A stretch of 64,000 nt of DNA, taken from contig JAVKOQ010000211.1 of NCBI GenBank assembly GCA_031835245.1, positions 26,768 to 90,767 of the forward strand, read 5' to 3'. Below the pieces are notes generated by a model, which had not been told where the DNA came from, did no database searches, and worked only from the letters and a program-made list of their open reading frames with translations. Position 1 is the first letter of the stretch; every line of letters starts with the position of its first letter. Shown piece after piece: positions 32,627 to 43,406 of the stretch. Source of the DNA: Balamuthia mandrillaris (Eukaryota; Discosea; Longamoebia; Balamuthiidae). The translations under genes were made by a program, and so were the position numbers.

Positions 32627-33093
32627 TCTTCTTTCTTCTTTCTTCTTTCTTCTTTCTTCTTTTCTCGTTTGCTGTTTGAAAGAAGCGACTAATGTGATAA
32701 ACAGAGGAAGACCAAAAGTCGATTCATCTGAATCATCTCGAAACATTCGACAAAAGGTGGCTCCGGGCCGCCAAAACCGTCGATCACAGCCGACCCAATC
32801 TTTTAGAACCAAGTAACCACTTCTTTGTCTCTTTCTAGTCTTGTTATGTTTCTAACTGTTTTTGTTTTTCAGCTCGTCAAAGAATGTCGAGAGAGATACG
32901 AACGTTCAACAAAGAAGAGAAATTGTCTCACATTCAACAAGAGCATGAACGAGTGGGGCCGTTGCTCTCCCCCGACCAGGAGCGCATCATGGAGCAACTC
33001 TCAGAGCAAGTGATGGAATTGCAAGCCCAAGTGGAAGAACTGGAGAGCGAGAACCGGTTCCTCAAAGGAGAGTTGGATAGACTCCTTGGTTGA
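23142..33093 (+). CDS. Giant disordered protein with C-terminal TKL-type kinase-like domain
   Basis: Exons 23142-23245, 23354-23630, 23691-30195, 30327-31374, 31645-31776, 31841-31943, 32015-32423, 32683-32812 and 32883-33093 join to 2,972 residues in frame. Residues 1-150 form a compact segment faintly like an ADF/cofilin fold. About 2,200 residues of Lys/Arg/Glu/Ser-rich disorder follow. The kinase-like domain (about 2,560-2,860) keeps V-L-V-K-F-L-L (the beta-3 Lys), L-V-T-E at the hinge, H-R-D-I-K-S-R-N and W-L-A-P-E-V. The DFG position reads I-N-F-A, so the metal-binding Asp is replaced. A coiled coil ends the protein. Residue pattern and the absence of tyrosine-kinase signatures suggest the TKL group. 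It is probably a pseudokinase or weak kinase with a scaffold body. Exon 8 can be skipped without losing frame. Confidence 0.85.
30231..30268 (+). repeat. (CT)n array in intron 3 of the kinase-like gene
   Basis: A CT array on the sense strand starting about 35 nt after the GTTTGT donor. Confidence 0.9.
31424..31510 (+). repeat. (TTG)n array in intron 4 of the kinase-like gene
   Basis: About 29 TTG units directly follow a pyrimidine stretch after the GTATGC donor. ORFs through it read poly-Leu or poly-Cys and are not coding. Confidence 0.92.
32434..32665 (+). repeat. (TTC/CTT)n and (TTG)n arrays in intron 7 of the kinase-like gene
   Basis: TTCTTG/CTT units are followed by about 25 TTG units and then TTTCTTC units, all pyrimidine-rich on the sense strand. 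They fill the intron between the kinase C-lobe exon and the terminal exons. Confidence 0.9.
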
Positions 33094-33238
33094 GGTTACT
33101 TTTGTTTTTTGTTGTTATTGTATTTTCGTTTTGTTTGTGTATTTTGTTTTTTGTAAGTTGCAAAAAAAAAACGTTTGATGTAAAGAAGAAAAAAAAATAA
33201 CTTTATCATACTTATGCGAGGAAGTGTAACCACAATGC

Positions 33239-36200
33239 TTACGTTCGATGATAGGAAGAAGAATAAGAAGAAGAGGAAGAGGAAGGAGATGCCTTGTTGT
33301 TGTTGGTGACAACTGGGATAGGAGGGAGCGTTCGATGGTTCTGTGTTCCACTGAACGAGTGGTCAAGAGTGTTGTGGTTGTTTGTTGGTTGGTATTGTTG
33401 TTGATAGTTTTGTTGATGCTGTTGCGGATAGTGTAGTTGTGGTTGGGAGTAAGCATGTTGATGATGTTGTGGTTGGTGTTGTGGAGAGTAAAGGTGTTGA
33501 GGTGGCTGAGAAGAGGAGTGAGTAGGATACGAATGTTGCTGTGAATAAGAAGCACCATTAGAGGAAGTATAGTAAGCTTGATGGTGAGAAGGAGGAACAG
33601 AGGAAGAAGAAGGTGAAGGAAACTGAATTGTGGACAGGACGTCTAGGTAAGCAGCAGCAGAGGTAGAAGATGACGGTGATGAGGATGACGATGGAGTAAA
33701 GGAAGAAGTTGAGTGAGATAAAGGTGGCGAAGGAGAGGAATGATGAAGTTGTTGTTGCTGTTGCTGTTGGCTACGAGGAGACAAAGCATTTGTTGTGGCA
33801 GATGGAAGGGAAACCAGCTGACCATCCAAAGCGGCTGGTGGAGCTGAACGAGATCGTTGAGGGCGAGAGTGAGCAGCACTTGGCGGCGGAACTAACGTTG
33901 GCATCGGACCGGGATAGACTTTGGAGGCATGAGGTTGTTGTCGGTGTTGATAACCCGCGTGATCCAACAAAGCAGGAGAAGATGAAGGTTGATGAGAATG
34001 AGGATAATGAATAGGGGATGGTGTCGTTTCATCTACGAATGGATTGAAGGAAGCAGAGGCGGAAGGAGCAGAAGCCGGAGGCATATGTTTCGGAGGTGGA
34101 GCAGAGTGAAGCATGCCACTGCCGTTTTGTATAGGAGAAGAGCTACCTCCTGTACGAGAAGAGATGACCAGCGCATCAAATAGCTGCTCTGCCTCGTTTC
34201 TTCTTCTCTCCTCTTCCAAGCGAGAGAGACGAACGGCTTCTTCCACAGCTTTCTCTGCAAACTCTCCTTCATTGCGTCTGTAGCCAAAGTCATTCACTTG
34301 GTTGATGGCCGCTGAGTCATAGTCATCGGCATCATAACTATCCCACTCATTCTCATCAAAAGTAGGAGCGATTGGGGAAGGAGCAAACGATGATTCCTTT
34401 TTGCTTCTTCTTTGACCCTTAACTCGCCAAACGTTCCTACCAACCAAAGTCTCTCCGTCAAGCTTTGCGTTTTCAGCGAGTCTCGCCGCTCTCCATGATT
34501 GAAATTCGCTTGTCTCGTGTTTGTATCTTTCGTTCTTGAGAGGATGTTTGGGAGGAATGCCGCATCGAGAGGCGTCCTCGAAGAAAGTCCTCACCACGAA
34601 GCCTTCCGGAAAAGACTTGTTCTTTAATCTCCCAGCTCCTGGTCCGTCTAATGCGGAGTAAGGACACTCTAGCACCATGTTGGAGCGAATAAACGAAGTA
34701 TGAAAAGCATACCTGTTTGTTTCCGGTGAAACAGGGGCTTAGAATCAAAGAAAAGATAGAAAGACGACAACGTAAGGAAATAGAACGAGAGAAAGAGAAG
34801 CTAACTTGAACAGAAGTTGCATATCAGTGCCCACGATGAGATCTCGCTTGTTGAAAATGCGGATGAGAATGTCTCCTTCCACCAACACCCTCTCCATGTC
34901 TATAACAACGTTTCTGTCCCATTTTGACTTATACCGTCGTCCGGCCTTTATCATACAGATCGGAATGTGAACGGCCTTCAATGGATCCATATATAAGACT
35001 TCCACTCGTGGAAATATACCTCCTTTTACCATGTCAACATCTGCTATTGGCTCCAAGATTATTTTCTTGATATTGTTCCCTCCATTAGTAAAACACAACA
35101 TGCATTAAGAGAAGGAGAAAGAAGAAGGAAAGAGAGAGCGGGAGAGAGAAAAGCAATGGAAAGGTTACAGTAATATAAAGTTGTCTTGGTGTTCTCAAAA
35201 CTTGAGTTGGCATTTTGCCTTTGAGTAACTTGCTGAGGTACTTCACGTATCTATACGGGTTGAAGCGACAAACAAAATAGAATGAGTTACGGAAGAAATT
35301 TTTTTAAAAAAAGAAACCGACAAGAGAAAGAGAAAGAAGAAAGAACAGACCTGATCTGAGAAGGAACCGTAACACCATTAGCAGAGGCGCTCCGCTTTAT
35401 GGCAAAATGATACATGGCCTCCGCTGGATGGTCATACATTCCGCAATAGAGAAAATAGGAGGAGATGGCGGTGCCTGTTCTGCCTTTGCCTGCCTTGCAA
35501 TGGATCACTGCCGTGTTTCTGGAATCTCCCTCCAACCAATCCAGCATTCTTTCGCAGAGACGCAGCTGTCGATGCAGCGGAGGTGCGTGGTGGTCTGGCC
35601 ATCCGATAAATACAACCTTTTATCCAATTGTTGGTTTTGGTATTTGGCAAGAAGGAATGGAGAGAAGCAGAACGAGAGATAGGAGAAAAGACAGAGGAGA
35701 GACAGAGACAGAGGCAGAGAACAAGAGGAAAGAAGAGAAGAGAAGAGAAGAGAAGAGAAGAGAAGAGAAGAGAAGAGAAGAGAAGAGAAGAGAAGAGAAG
35801 AGAAGAGAAGAGAAGAGAAGAGAAGAGAAGAGAAGAGGAAGAGAAGAGAAGAGAAGAGAAGAGAAGAGAACGACGAAGAGAACGACGAAGAGAACGACGA
35901 AGAGAACGACGAAGAGAACGACGAAGAGAACGACGAAGAGAAGAGAACGACGAAGAGAACGACGAAGAGAACGACGAAGAGAAGATAACGACGACGAGAA
36001 AAGAAACGAACATGGTTACGAAAGTGATTGGGGTCGTAATGCTTTTCGGAGGTGTTGAAGACCAGATAATGGCCAGCGTGCTCTCGCTCAAGATACATGC
36101 TGACCTCTTCGATGCGGTTGCGGTAGGCTTGCTCCAACAGAGCCTCCGCTGGGAAACCCATCGCTATTATACGAGGCGCTACATCTGGTGGTTCGGTTTG

Positions 36201-36637
36201 TTGTGATTGTTTGATGATGAGAAGCAGAAGCAGAGAGGAGTGAAGAAGGGTGACACAACAAAGAATGAAAGAAGAAAGAAGAGAGTAGAGAAAAGAGAAG
36301 AAGAATACGAGGGAAGCAAGAGAGAACGAGGAGGAGAAATTATTTTTTTAAAAAAAAAGGTACATGTGAAATCAAGGTCAAGGTCTAACGTCTCATCACG
36401 AACACGGCGTTTGTCTCCAGAGACCAGAGTTCGAATCTGAAGGAAACCATATAGAACGACACCGGGTGAAAAAAAAAAAATCAGAAAAGAAGTAAGTTTA
36501 TAAAATAAATAAAAAATATATTTCTGACAAAGATGAATGAATGATGGAAATGAAAAAAATATTTTTTTTTTTGAGACAAAGGTTTTATAAAAACAAAGTC
36601 AAACCTGCGTCAATCCTTTCTTTGCTGTCTTCTCCAT
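33239..36637 (-). CDS. PTEN: PTEN phosphatidylinositol-3-phosphatase with long C-terminal tail
   Basis: Exons 36605-36637, 36364-36436, 36012-36184, 35351-35616, 35169-35250, about 34806-35101 and 33239-34712 give about 798 residues. The N-terminus keeps the PIP2-binding motif G-D-K-R-R, then A-M-G-F-P-A-E. The acid loop reads W-P-D-H-H-A-P-P and the catalytic P-loop H-C-K-A-G-K-G-R-T-G is intact. A C2 domain follows (V-E-V-L-Y-M-D, Y-A-F-H-T-S-F-I, F-K-Y). PTEN removes the 3-phosphate of PIP3 and opposes PI3-kinase at the plasma membrane. Human PTEN is 403 residues. The excess here is an about 400-residue Ser/Gln/Pro/His-rich tail. The junction near 35,101 lacks an obvious AG acceptor, so that exon start is approximate. 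Confidence 0.93.
35717..36000 (-). repeat. Large pyrimidine satellite in PTEN intron 3
   Basis: On the plus strand about 25 AGAAG-type units are followed by an array of AACGACGAAGAG 12-mers. The sense strand of PTEN is therefore CTTCT and CTCTTCGTCGTT. It fills most of a roughly 395-nt intron. Confidence 0.92.
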
Positions 36638-37039
36638 TTTGTTCAAACAACAACAAAAAAAAGGTTGGAGGAGGAAAAAAAACAAGAAAGGGGGAACGAA
36701 GAGCTTCTTTCCTGTTCTTCCTCTCTTCTTTTTTGTTGCTCTTTTTCTTGTCTTTTCCGAGAGGGGAAAAAGGCGGAGGGGCAAACGGACATGAATTGCC
36801 CTCTCCCAAAGTTCATGGCGGAGGCTGACGACATCAAATTCGATAATGATTTCGGTAAATAAAGATGACGTCATGCATCTTATGCGAGATGGTCAGGCAA
36901 AAAGCATGAAACAAAAATTTTTGTTGGCGAAAAGTTGGCGTTGGTCACAAATCCTTCAATTTTTGAGCTGTAATGGTGCAGTATTTTTTTTATTATTTTA
37001 TTTTATTTATTTATTTTTTTATTGTTGCTTTGTTTTTTC
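36638..37039. other. 5' region of PTEN and 3' region of the rhodanese gene
   Basis: AT-rich DNA with T runs at about 36,980-37,020. A short plus-strand ORF start at 36,815 has no continuing exon. No gene is called. Confidence 0.45.
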
Positions 37040-38344
37040 TTATTCAACTTGAGAAGAAGAAGGAGAAGAAGAAGAAGAAGAAGAAGAAGAAGAAGAAGAA
37101 GAAGAAGAAGAACAAGAACAAGAAAAGGAACAAGAAGAAGAATGAGAAGGAGAAGGAGAGGAAGAAGAACCAGGAGGACAATACGGGCAACAGTGAGGCG
37201 GTTTGTACAACGGCGACTGGCGGTCCTTGCTCGTCAGCGGGTTGCGACACGTTTGGCATTGGGCGAGATCCTCCCGCGGCGCGAGCTGCGGCGTCAACGC
37301 CAAGCGTTTGTCAAACACATAACAATCGCCTTCGTAAAAGTCTCCTCCTGCAATCATTCGTTTTCATAAAAATAAAAGAGTGAGTGTAGAAACAGAAGAA
37401 ACAAAGACAGAAAAACAACAACAGAAACGGTTCCTCTTACCAATCTTCTCAAAGTACTTCAAGATGCCACCGTCCAGCTGATAGACCTGCTTGAAGCCCA
37501 TTTTCTTCTGCAACAACGGACCCGCCTTCTCGCATCTCACTCCTCCCGTACAAAACATCACGACCGGTTTCTCTCTAACGTCTTTGCTTTCCGCTGTCTC
37601 TCCTTTCTCTTCTGCTTTCGGTTCTATCTCTTGTTTCTCTTTTGTTGTTGGCGTTGTCTTGTTGTTTTTGCAGTTTTGCTCTTCGATGAAGCGTTGCATG
37701 GCGGAAGGAAAGTCACGAAAGGTTTCAATGTCGAGTGTGATGCTGTTGGCGAAAGTGCCGACGCGGGTCTCGTAGGTGTTTCTGGTATCTAGGATCAGCA
37801 TATCCTTGCCTTCCTTCAACCACTTGGCAAATTCTTCGGGAGGAAGATGTGGTGCCACCTCCTCTTTGTCACCTGCTTGCTCTTCTGTGGTTTTTGAACG
37901 GACGATTAGACAGGAGAAACTCGAGAGCAGAGAGCAGAGAACAGAACAGAGGAGCAACAAGCAGAAAGAAAGGACCAAAAGGAGGCAGCATGAGCAGGTA
38001 CCAAAGAAAGGGAGAGTCAGGTCTTCCACTCCCAGAGCGATGATCTCCTTCTTCTTTCTCACCGTGAGTCGCTCAAAGGGGAGGATGGCCGCCCAGCTCT
38101 CCTTGTACTCCAACCCTTCGGCCTCTGGCAAAGAGTCGGCCACCGCGCGTTGAAAGCGGCGGAGGTCCTCCTCCCTCCCGGCCAGAAAGCAATTGAAGCC
38201 CTCCGCCGCGATGTAGATCGTCCCTTTGAGATTGTTTTCTTTGCACCACGCTTTGAGCAGCAACCGGACCTGTTCCTGTCGCTCGAGGCTCAGCGCCACA
38301 AACTTGTAGGCCGCCACATTGAGATACCTCTCCTCTCTCTCCAT
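37040..38344 (-). CDS. TrhO/UPF0176-type rhodanese protein (TSTD2-like)
   Basis: Exons 38002-38344, 37441-37884 and 37040-37347 join to 364 residues. The N-terminal acylphosphatase-like part holds L-K-G-T-I-Y-I-A-A-E-G-F-N. The rhodanese domain holds L-D-T-R-N-T-Y-E, F-R-D-F-P and the active-site loop F-C-T-G-G-V-R-C-E-K. It ends G-G-D-F-Y-E-G-D with Cys pairs C-Q-T-C and C-C-P-Y-C, probably zinc-binding. Bacterial TrhO hydroxylates U34 of tRNAs and eukaryotic TSTD2 is its relative, so a tRNA-modifying or sulfurtransferase role is inferred. An about 55-residue insertion of Lys/Glu/Thr lies inside the rhodanese domain. The last 40 residues are poly-Ser from a GAA/TTC microsatellite. Confidence 0.9.
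37054..37125 (-). repeat. (GAA)n microsatellite coding for a poly-Ser tail
   Basis: The plus strand reads (GAA)n. On the minus strand it is read as TCT/TTC-type codons giving poly-Ser at the end of the rhodanese protein. Confidence 0.85.
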
Positions 38345-38759
38345 CTTTCTTTCTTTTCAATCCAAACGATGATGGACAATTCGAGCAATAAAACTGCACG
38401 AATTGTACAGTGCTCTGTAATTTTTTGCCGACAACCGAAGGAAGTGTGGACGATTTGAGTTGAAAGAGTGCACAAAACACTTTTTCCTGAACAAAATGAG
38501 CAAAACAACTGCAGCGGGTCTGAATTTGTCGACATTGAATCACGTCCAAGTTTTTCCACTCTTCCGCCGGCGTGTAGAGGCACCTGCGGTTATGCTGTTG
38601 GAGGAGAGAACGTGCTCTGTGTAAAAGCATAAAGCAATGCGCAACCTTTCTTTTTCTTTTATGTGCCAAAACTTGTGTACAAATAATAATAACCAAAAAC
38701 AAAAAATAAGAACACAAACAATAATAAACAAAAAGAAGAGCGAAAAGAAAAAACGCGTT

Positions 38760-39300
38760 TCACTCGTTTCGTCGTGGAGCATCCTCTTCCTCCTCGTAGT
38801 TATCTGCTTCCTCGGCGGGGGAAGAAACACCAGCCTCAAGCCTCCCATGAAACCGCAAGCCAATGTCCCGCATGGCCTGCAGCCGCAGCTCCATCTCCCG
38901 AAAGTCCTCATCGGCCAAAGGGTGGAGCATGCCCCGCTGCGCCTGTTGCATGATGAAATGGGCGTGGCTTATGATCTCCTACAAGGAGGAAGTTCCCAGC
39001 CGTATTCCACCCTGAGCTGATGACGAGGAGCTATTGTTGTTGTAGAGGGAGCTCTCATCCCATTCTTGTTCTTCTTCGTTCATGAGCTCCACCTCTTGAT
39101 CGTCATCGTCGTGGTGCTCAAGGATGGTTTGGTCCTCCTGGGGTGGCAAGGTCTGTTCCTCTTTTCGCGCCATGGCGAAAACGGTTTGTGGGTGGAGAGG
39201 CTCTTGGCGGCGCTGTTGATCGTTGGTGAGGAATAACAAAAATGGAGCGGAAAGAGGAGGCGAGGCAAAGTTTTGCATGATGATGATGAACAATCTTAAA
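38760..39300 (-). CDS. 3' part of an unresolved gene, acidic protein of unknown function
   Basis: On the minus strand a frame with an acidic segment (H-H-D-D-D-D-Q-E, N-E-E-E-Q-E-W) is followed, in the same frame, by a TAG at 38979-38981. It then continues with E-I-I-S-H-A-H-F-I-M-Q-Q-A-Q and an amphipathic helix to a stop at 38760. The TAG lies in a good acceptor (TTCCTCCTTGTAG). An in-phase GT donor after D-D-Q-E would remove about 110 nt and join the two parts. Alternatively the protein ends at the TAG. No family is recognised, and the upstream exons are uncertain. Confidence 0.4.
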
Positions 39301-39484
39301 AAACCCCAAACAAAAAAACGGCCGATGATAATGGCAGGCCCGAACGATGCTCCTCTCAAACAACTCCGGGGGTTCGTGTTCAACGTGGAGCGAATGGACA
39401 CGAAATGATGAGAAAACAACAAGAAAATAAAAAAAAAAGTCGGAACGTATTTGGAAAGCGGCAATGATTAAGCCCTGCTCTTAC

Positions 39485-39575
39485 TTTTTGAAAGTCGATG
39501 GCGATCCCCGAAACTTCTAATCTGTGTGTGTTTGCCGCCTCCGATGGGGGGAGATTCAACGACCGGGTCGCCCAT
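39485..39575 (-). CDS. Possible first exon of the unresolved minus-strand gene
   Basis: An ATG at 39575 opens M-G-D-P-V-V-E-S-P-P-I and runs 30 codons to a strong donor (AAAAA then GTAAGAG). The alternative frame over the same DNA is also open, from an acceptor-like CAAAG at about 39,652. I could not connect either to the 3' part unambiguously. Function is unknown. Confidence 0.3.
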
Positions 39576-39917
39576 GTCAGAAAATTCCAGGATAGCGGTT
39601 TCCAAACGGCGAACTGGAAAAGGTAAATCTTATCCAATTTCCATTCCTTTGAGAGGAGAAGGACGGAAGAGGAAATTCGAGCACTTCCATGGGCGTGTCA
39701 TCCATGGCCATGGTTGACATGAAAATCAAGGGGGGCGCCGAGGTTGTGACTTCATTCAACTGTTTTTTTTCCTTTTCAACTCCAGCTAGCTTTCTTCCTT
39801 TGAGCACAGCGATCATAAAGGGAATAGCGAGAAAGAAGAATGACAGAAACCACAGCAATGAAAGCAATCGAGCCTGTAGGGTGCGAAGAAGAATAGAGCA
39901 ACTTCCTCGATGCTAGG

Positions 39918-39978
39918 TTATCTGCTGTTAACCTCAAAAAACAACACGTCTCTCCTCTTTATGGAGGGTGAATTGAAA

Positions 39979-40009
<31 letters not shown>

Positions 40010-40371
40010 TGAAGAGTGATGAGAGCGAGCACAATGGGGAGAAGTGCGGTAAATCAGGGTGATCCAATGGGAGGACCGCTGCACGTTGAAGCACTTGAGC
40101 CCTGTAAAACCCCGCAGAAGCAGACAGAACCGAACACGCTTTTCCCCTTTGTCCCAGTGAAAATATACAAGACTCCTCAATAATACGTCTACCTTGCGGC
40201 GCAACATCCAGCATCCCAAGAAGCTAGCGGAGGAACAGGATGCCTTGGATCATTGAACATGATGATCTCTCTGAAAGCACCAGATGATCTCATACTCGGA
40301 ACAATCGGAGGTTTGCACAAAACATCCGATAGGACCAAAAATATGCGATTCGTTAAAACACGATTCGGCAA
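39918..40371 (-). CDS. Possible upstream exon of an unresolved minus-strand gene
   Basis: Minus-strand frames are open from an ATG at 40371 (M-P-N-R-V-L-T-N) and again at about 40,219-39,960. A CT array on the minus strand (39,975-40,008) looks like the intronic arrays of neighbouring genes and hints at minus-strand transcription here. No protein family is recognised. Confidence 0.22.
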
Positions 40372-40584
40372 AATAACAATTCAATATTTTCCTTTTTTGG
40401 GTAAACTATTCACAATTATTTAGGGAATAATCGTGCCGATGCGAGAAAGAAGACGCCAATAAAAAAAAAAGGAAGAGAACACCCACTCACTTCCTCTCTT
40501 TCCCCGCACACCTCACAACAACAACGACGACGCTCACACTGTACCGGTTAACCCCAACGACAGCAGCAACAAAGAACCCAAGAG

Positions 40585-42534
40585 ATGACACGAGAGTCCA
40601 CAGACTCCAGTTCCAGTGATAGCAGCATTGAGGAGGAGCACTCACACTCCTCCACCACCTCCACCACGGAAGACGAGACGGCTCTGCCCAGGCGGACCAA
40701 GCCCTCTCTTCCCTCCCGTCCCACGGTCATCTACCGGAACAAGAGCGTGGGCCTGCAGTTCCACAGCGTTTGCTACGATATCTTGGTCAAGAGAAAAAAG
40801 AGCAAGAAACAGAAGCAGAAGAAGAGCAAAACAGAGGAGGCGGGCGAGGAAGACAAGGATGGCACCGAGCTGAGGCAGGTCGGAGCGAATGAGAAGGACG
40901 GAGGTGGTGAAGAGGATAGCAGCAGCGGGAAGGGGTGGCTTTGTTTCGGCAAGGAGCGTAAAGCGACCAGACGTTTGTTGGATAACGTCAGTGGCTACGT
41001 GAACCCTGGAGAAATGCTCGCCATCATGGGTCCTTCTGGTAACTTTTCTTACTTCTCCTTCTCTTTCTCTCTTTTCTCACGATTATCTCTTCTCACTCGG
41101 AAAAGGTGCTGGAAAGACGACATTGTTGGATGCTTTGGCCGGTCGTCTGAAAGCTGGGGAGGTGAAAGGCAGCATCTGTTTCAACGGACGCACACCGGAC
41201 CCTGCCTTCTATCGCACAGTGACTTACGTGCAGCAGGAGGACATCTTCATGGGCACAGCCACCGTAGAGGAGACTCTCTTCTACGCCGCCATGCTGCGCC
41301 TCCCTCCGACCATGCCCTATGCCCAGAAGAAGGCTGTCATCGAGGACATTGTCGACGAGTTGGACATGCGTAGGTGCTTCAAGAGCAAAGTCGGGGATGA
41401 CGTCCTGCGTGGCATCTCCGGAGGAGAGAAGAAACGGTTGAGCGTGGCGGTAGGCTTACTGACGGATCCTGGATTGATATTCTTGGACGAACCCACCACA
41501 GGATTGGACAGCTCCATTTCCATGTCGTTGGCGCAGACTCTCAAGAACCTCACCGAGAAGAAAGGACGGACGGTCATCTGCACCATCCATCAGCCGCGCT
41601 TTGAGATCTTTCAAAAGTTCGATAAGCTGCTGCTGTTGTCGCAAGGCAAGACCGTCTACTTTGGAGCGGCGAACAAAGCAGTGGATTACTTTGCTTCGCT
41701 AGGGTTCAAGTGTCCTCGTTTTCGCAATCCGCCTGACTATTTTCGTATGGTCTTTCTTCTCTGCTCTCTTCTGTCCTTTTATGTCTCACCATGTGAACAA
41801 TTACAAAAACAGTGGATGTTATAAAAAGAGAGGAAAAGAAAGGAAGCACCTTGCTGGTGGACGCCTATGAGAATTCAAGCTATAACGAAAACCTCGTCAA
41901 GTATCTTGCTTCCCAGCTGCCCGTTCCGCAGGCCCACACAAAACGGTGGCATCACTGGAGATCCAAGTCCAAACTTACAGCTTCTGTAAGTTCCTCGTTC
42001 TTTGTTTATGCTGCTCTTACACGCTTCTAAACCTCTTGGTCATTGTAACGTTTTTTTTCAAACTTCACCAGGAAACACACATTAGATCATCCGATGACAG
42101 CACAAAACCTGAAAAAAGCAAAGAGAAAGAAATAATTGAAAATACAAAACCTGTTGGCGAAGACGGGGGAAGCAGCTCAGAATATAATGAAGAAGCCAAA
42201 GGAGGAATTGGAATGTACATGCTCAAATTCTTTCTTCAGGTGGGGGTGTTGCTTCTTCGTGCCTTGCGGAACAACTACAGAGATCCTTTGTTCTTCTTCA
42301 CCGAGGTTGGGCAAGCGCTTGTTATTGGTATTACACCTCTCTCAGAAGCATTTTCTCTCTTGTCTTTGGTTTATACTTACGTGAATTGAACCCTCCACAC
42401 AGGCCTCTTCCTATCTATAAGTTTCTTCAGAATGGATGACGATCTCAGTGGCATTCAGGACAAACTTGGTGCTTTGTTCTTTAGCGTCCTGATTCTCATT
42501 TTCGTTTCCCTCTTCTCTGTTCTTGCCATATGTA

Positions 42535-42590
<56 letters not shown>

Positions 42591-43406
42591 CTCCTCACTC
42601 TTTCGGGTGGAACAAAAACTAAACAACAAAACAGATCCCCGAGAACGGGCTGTGTTCAATCGAGAACGAGCCAACGGAATGTATAGTACCTTTTCGTTCT
42701 TCTTAGCCACCTCCATCAGCACTCTCCCCGTCCAAGTGGCCAATAGCGCCCTCTACAGCGTGGTCACCTACTGGACGTTCGGCCTTCGCACGGACGGTTT
42801 CCATCACTTCCTCATCTACTTTGCCACGCTCCTCCTCTTGGCTATCGTGGCAGAGTCTTTGGGCTTTGCAATTGGAGCTCTCATCCCCAACTTTCAGATC
42901 ACCAACCTGTTGGCTTCGTTGGCCTTCCTCGTGTGGATGTTGTCTACAGGATTCCTTGTATCTAACGGCAATCAGCGGCCCTGGTACGAGTGGGTGGGCT
43001 CCATTTCGTTTCCCAGATACGCATTTGACATTCTGTGTATCAACGAGTTTGAGGGAAGGGATCTGGATTGTGAGACGGAGGAGGGAGACTGTGACTTGGT
43101 AGCAGGACAGGAGTTTGTGTATAACGGAACTACGGTAGATCCTAGTACTCTTGGTACCGTTTAACATATGTTTTTCTATGTTGGTGTATTCTTTGCTAAC
43201 AATGCTATTCGCCCGCAAAAATAACACAAATAGGGTTGCAATGTGAGCCCTTGTGTACTTATCCGACGGGAGACGACTTGTTGGCCCAGTCAGAGTTTGA
43301 TAAGCTCAGCATCGGCGTCAACTTTATCCTCATGTTGGTGATGCTCTTCCTCTTCCGGTTGATCCAGTTCCTCGTCCTGCGGTTCGTCAAAGTGGGCAAA
43401 GCTTGA
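40585..43406 (+). CDS. ABCG-family half-transporter
   Basis: Exons 40585-41038, 41106-41744, 41813-41985, 42072-42327, 42403-42531, 42635-43153 and 43234-43406 join to 780 residues in frame. The nucleotide-binding domain comes first: Walker A G-P-S-G-A-G-K-T-T (split by intron 1), Q-loop Y-V-Q-Q-E-D, signature S-G-G-E-K-K-R-L-S, Walker B L-I-F-L-D-E-P-T-T-G-L-D and H-loop T-I-H-Q-P. Six membrane helices follow, with the ABCG landmark Y-P-R-E-R-A-V-F-N-R-E-R. NBD-before-TMD order and this length define an ABCG half-transporter that must dimerise to export lipids, sterols or small molecules. The substrate cannot be read from sequence. A Lys-rich insertion precedes the Walker A, and the linker is long and acidic. 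Confidence 0.96.
42538..42588 (+). repeat. (CT)n array in ABCG intron 5
   Basis: About 25 CT units begin 6 nt after the GTATGC donor, on the sense strand. Confidence 0.92.

Noticed and set aside
31394-32692. Poly-Leu, poly-Cys and poly-Gln ORFs in the kinase-like locus
   Set aside because: They are translations of intronic TTG and CTT arrays. Exon phases require these segments to be spliced out.
35465-36206. Long Arg/Glu/Lys-rich plus-strand ORFs of about 190 residues
   Set aside because: They are six-frame translations of the AGAAG and AACGACGAAGAG satellites inside a PTEN intron.
36424-36440. GAGTTCGAATCTGA looks like the T arm of a tRNA
   Set aside because: No matching acceptor, D or anticodon arm surrounds it, and the opposite strand is the second exon of PTEN.
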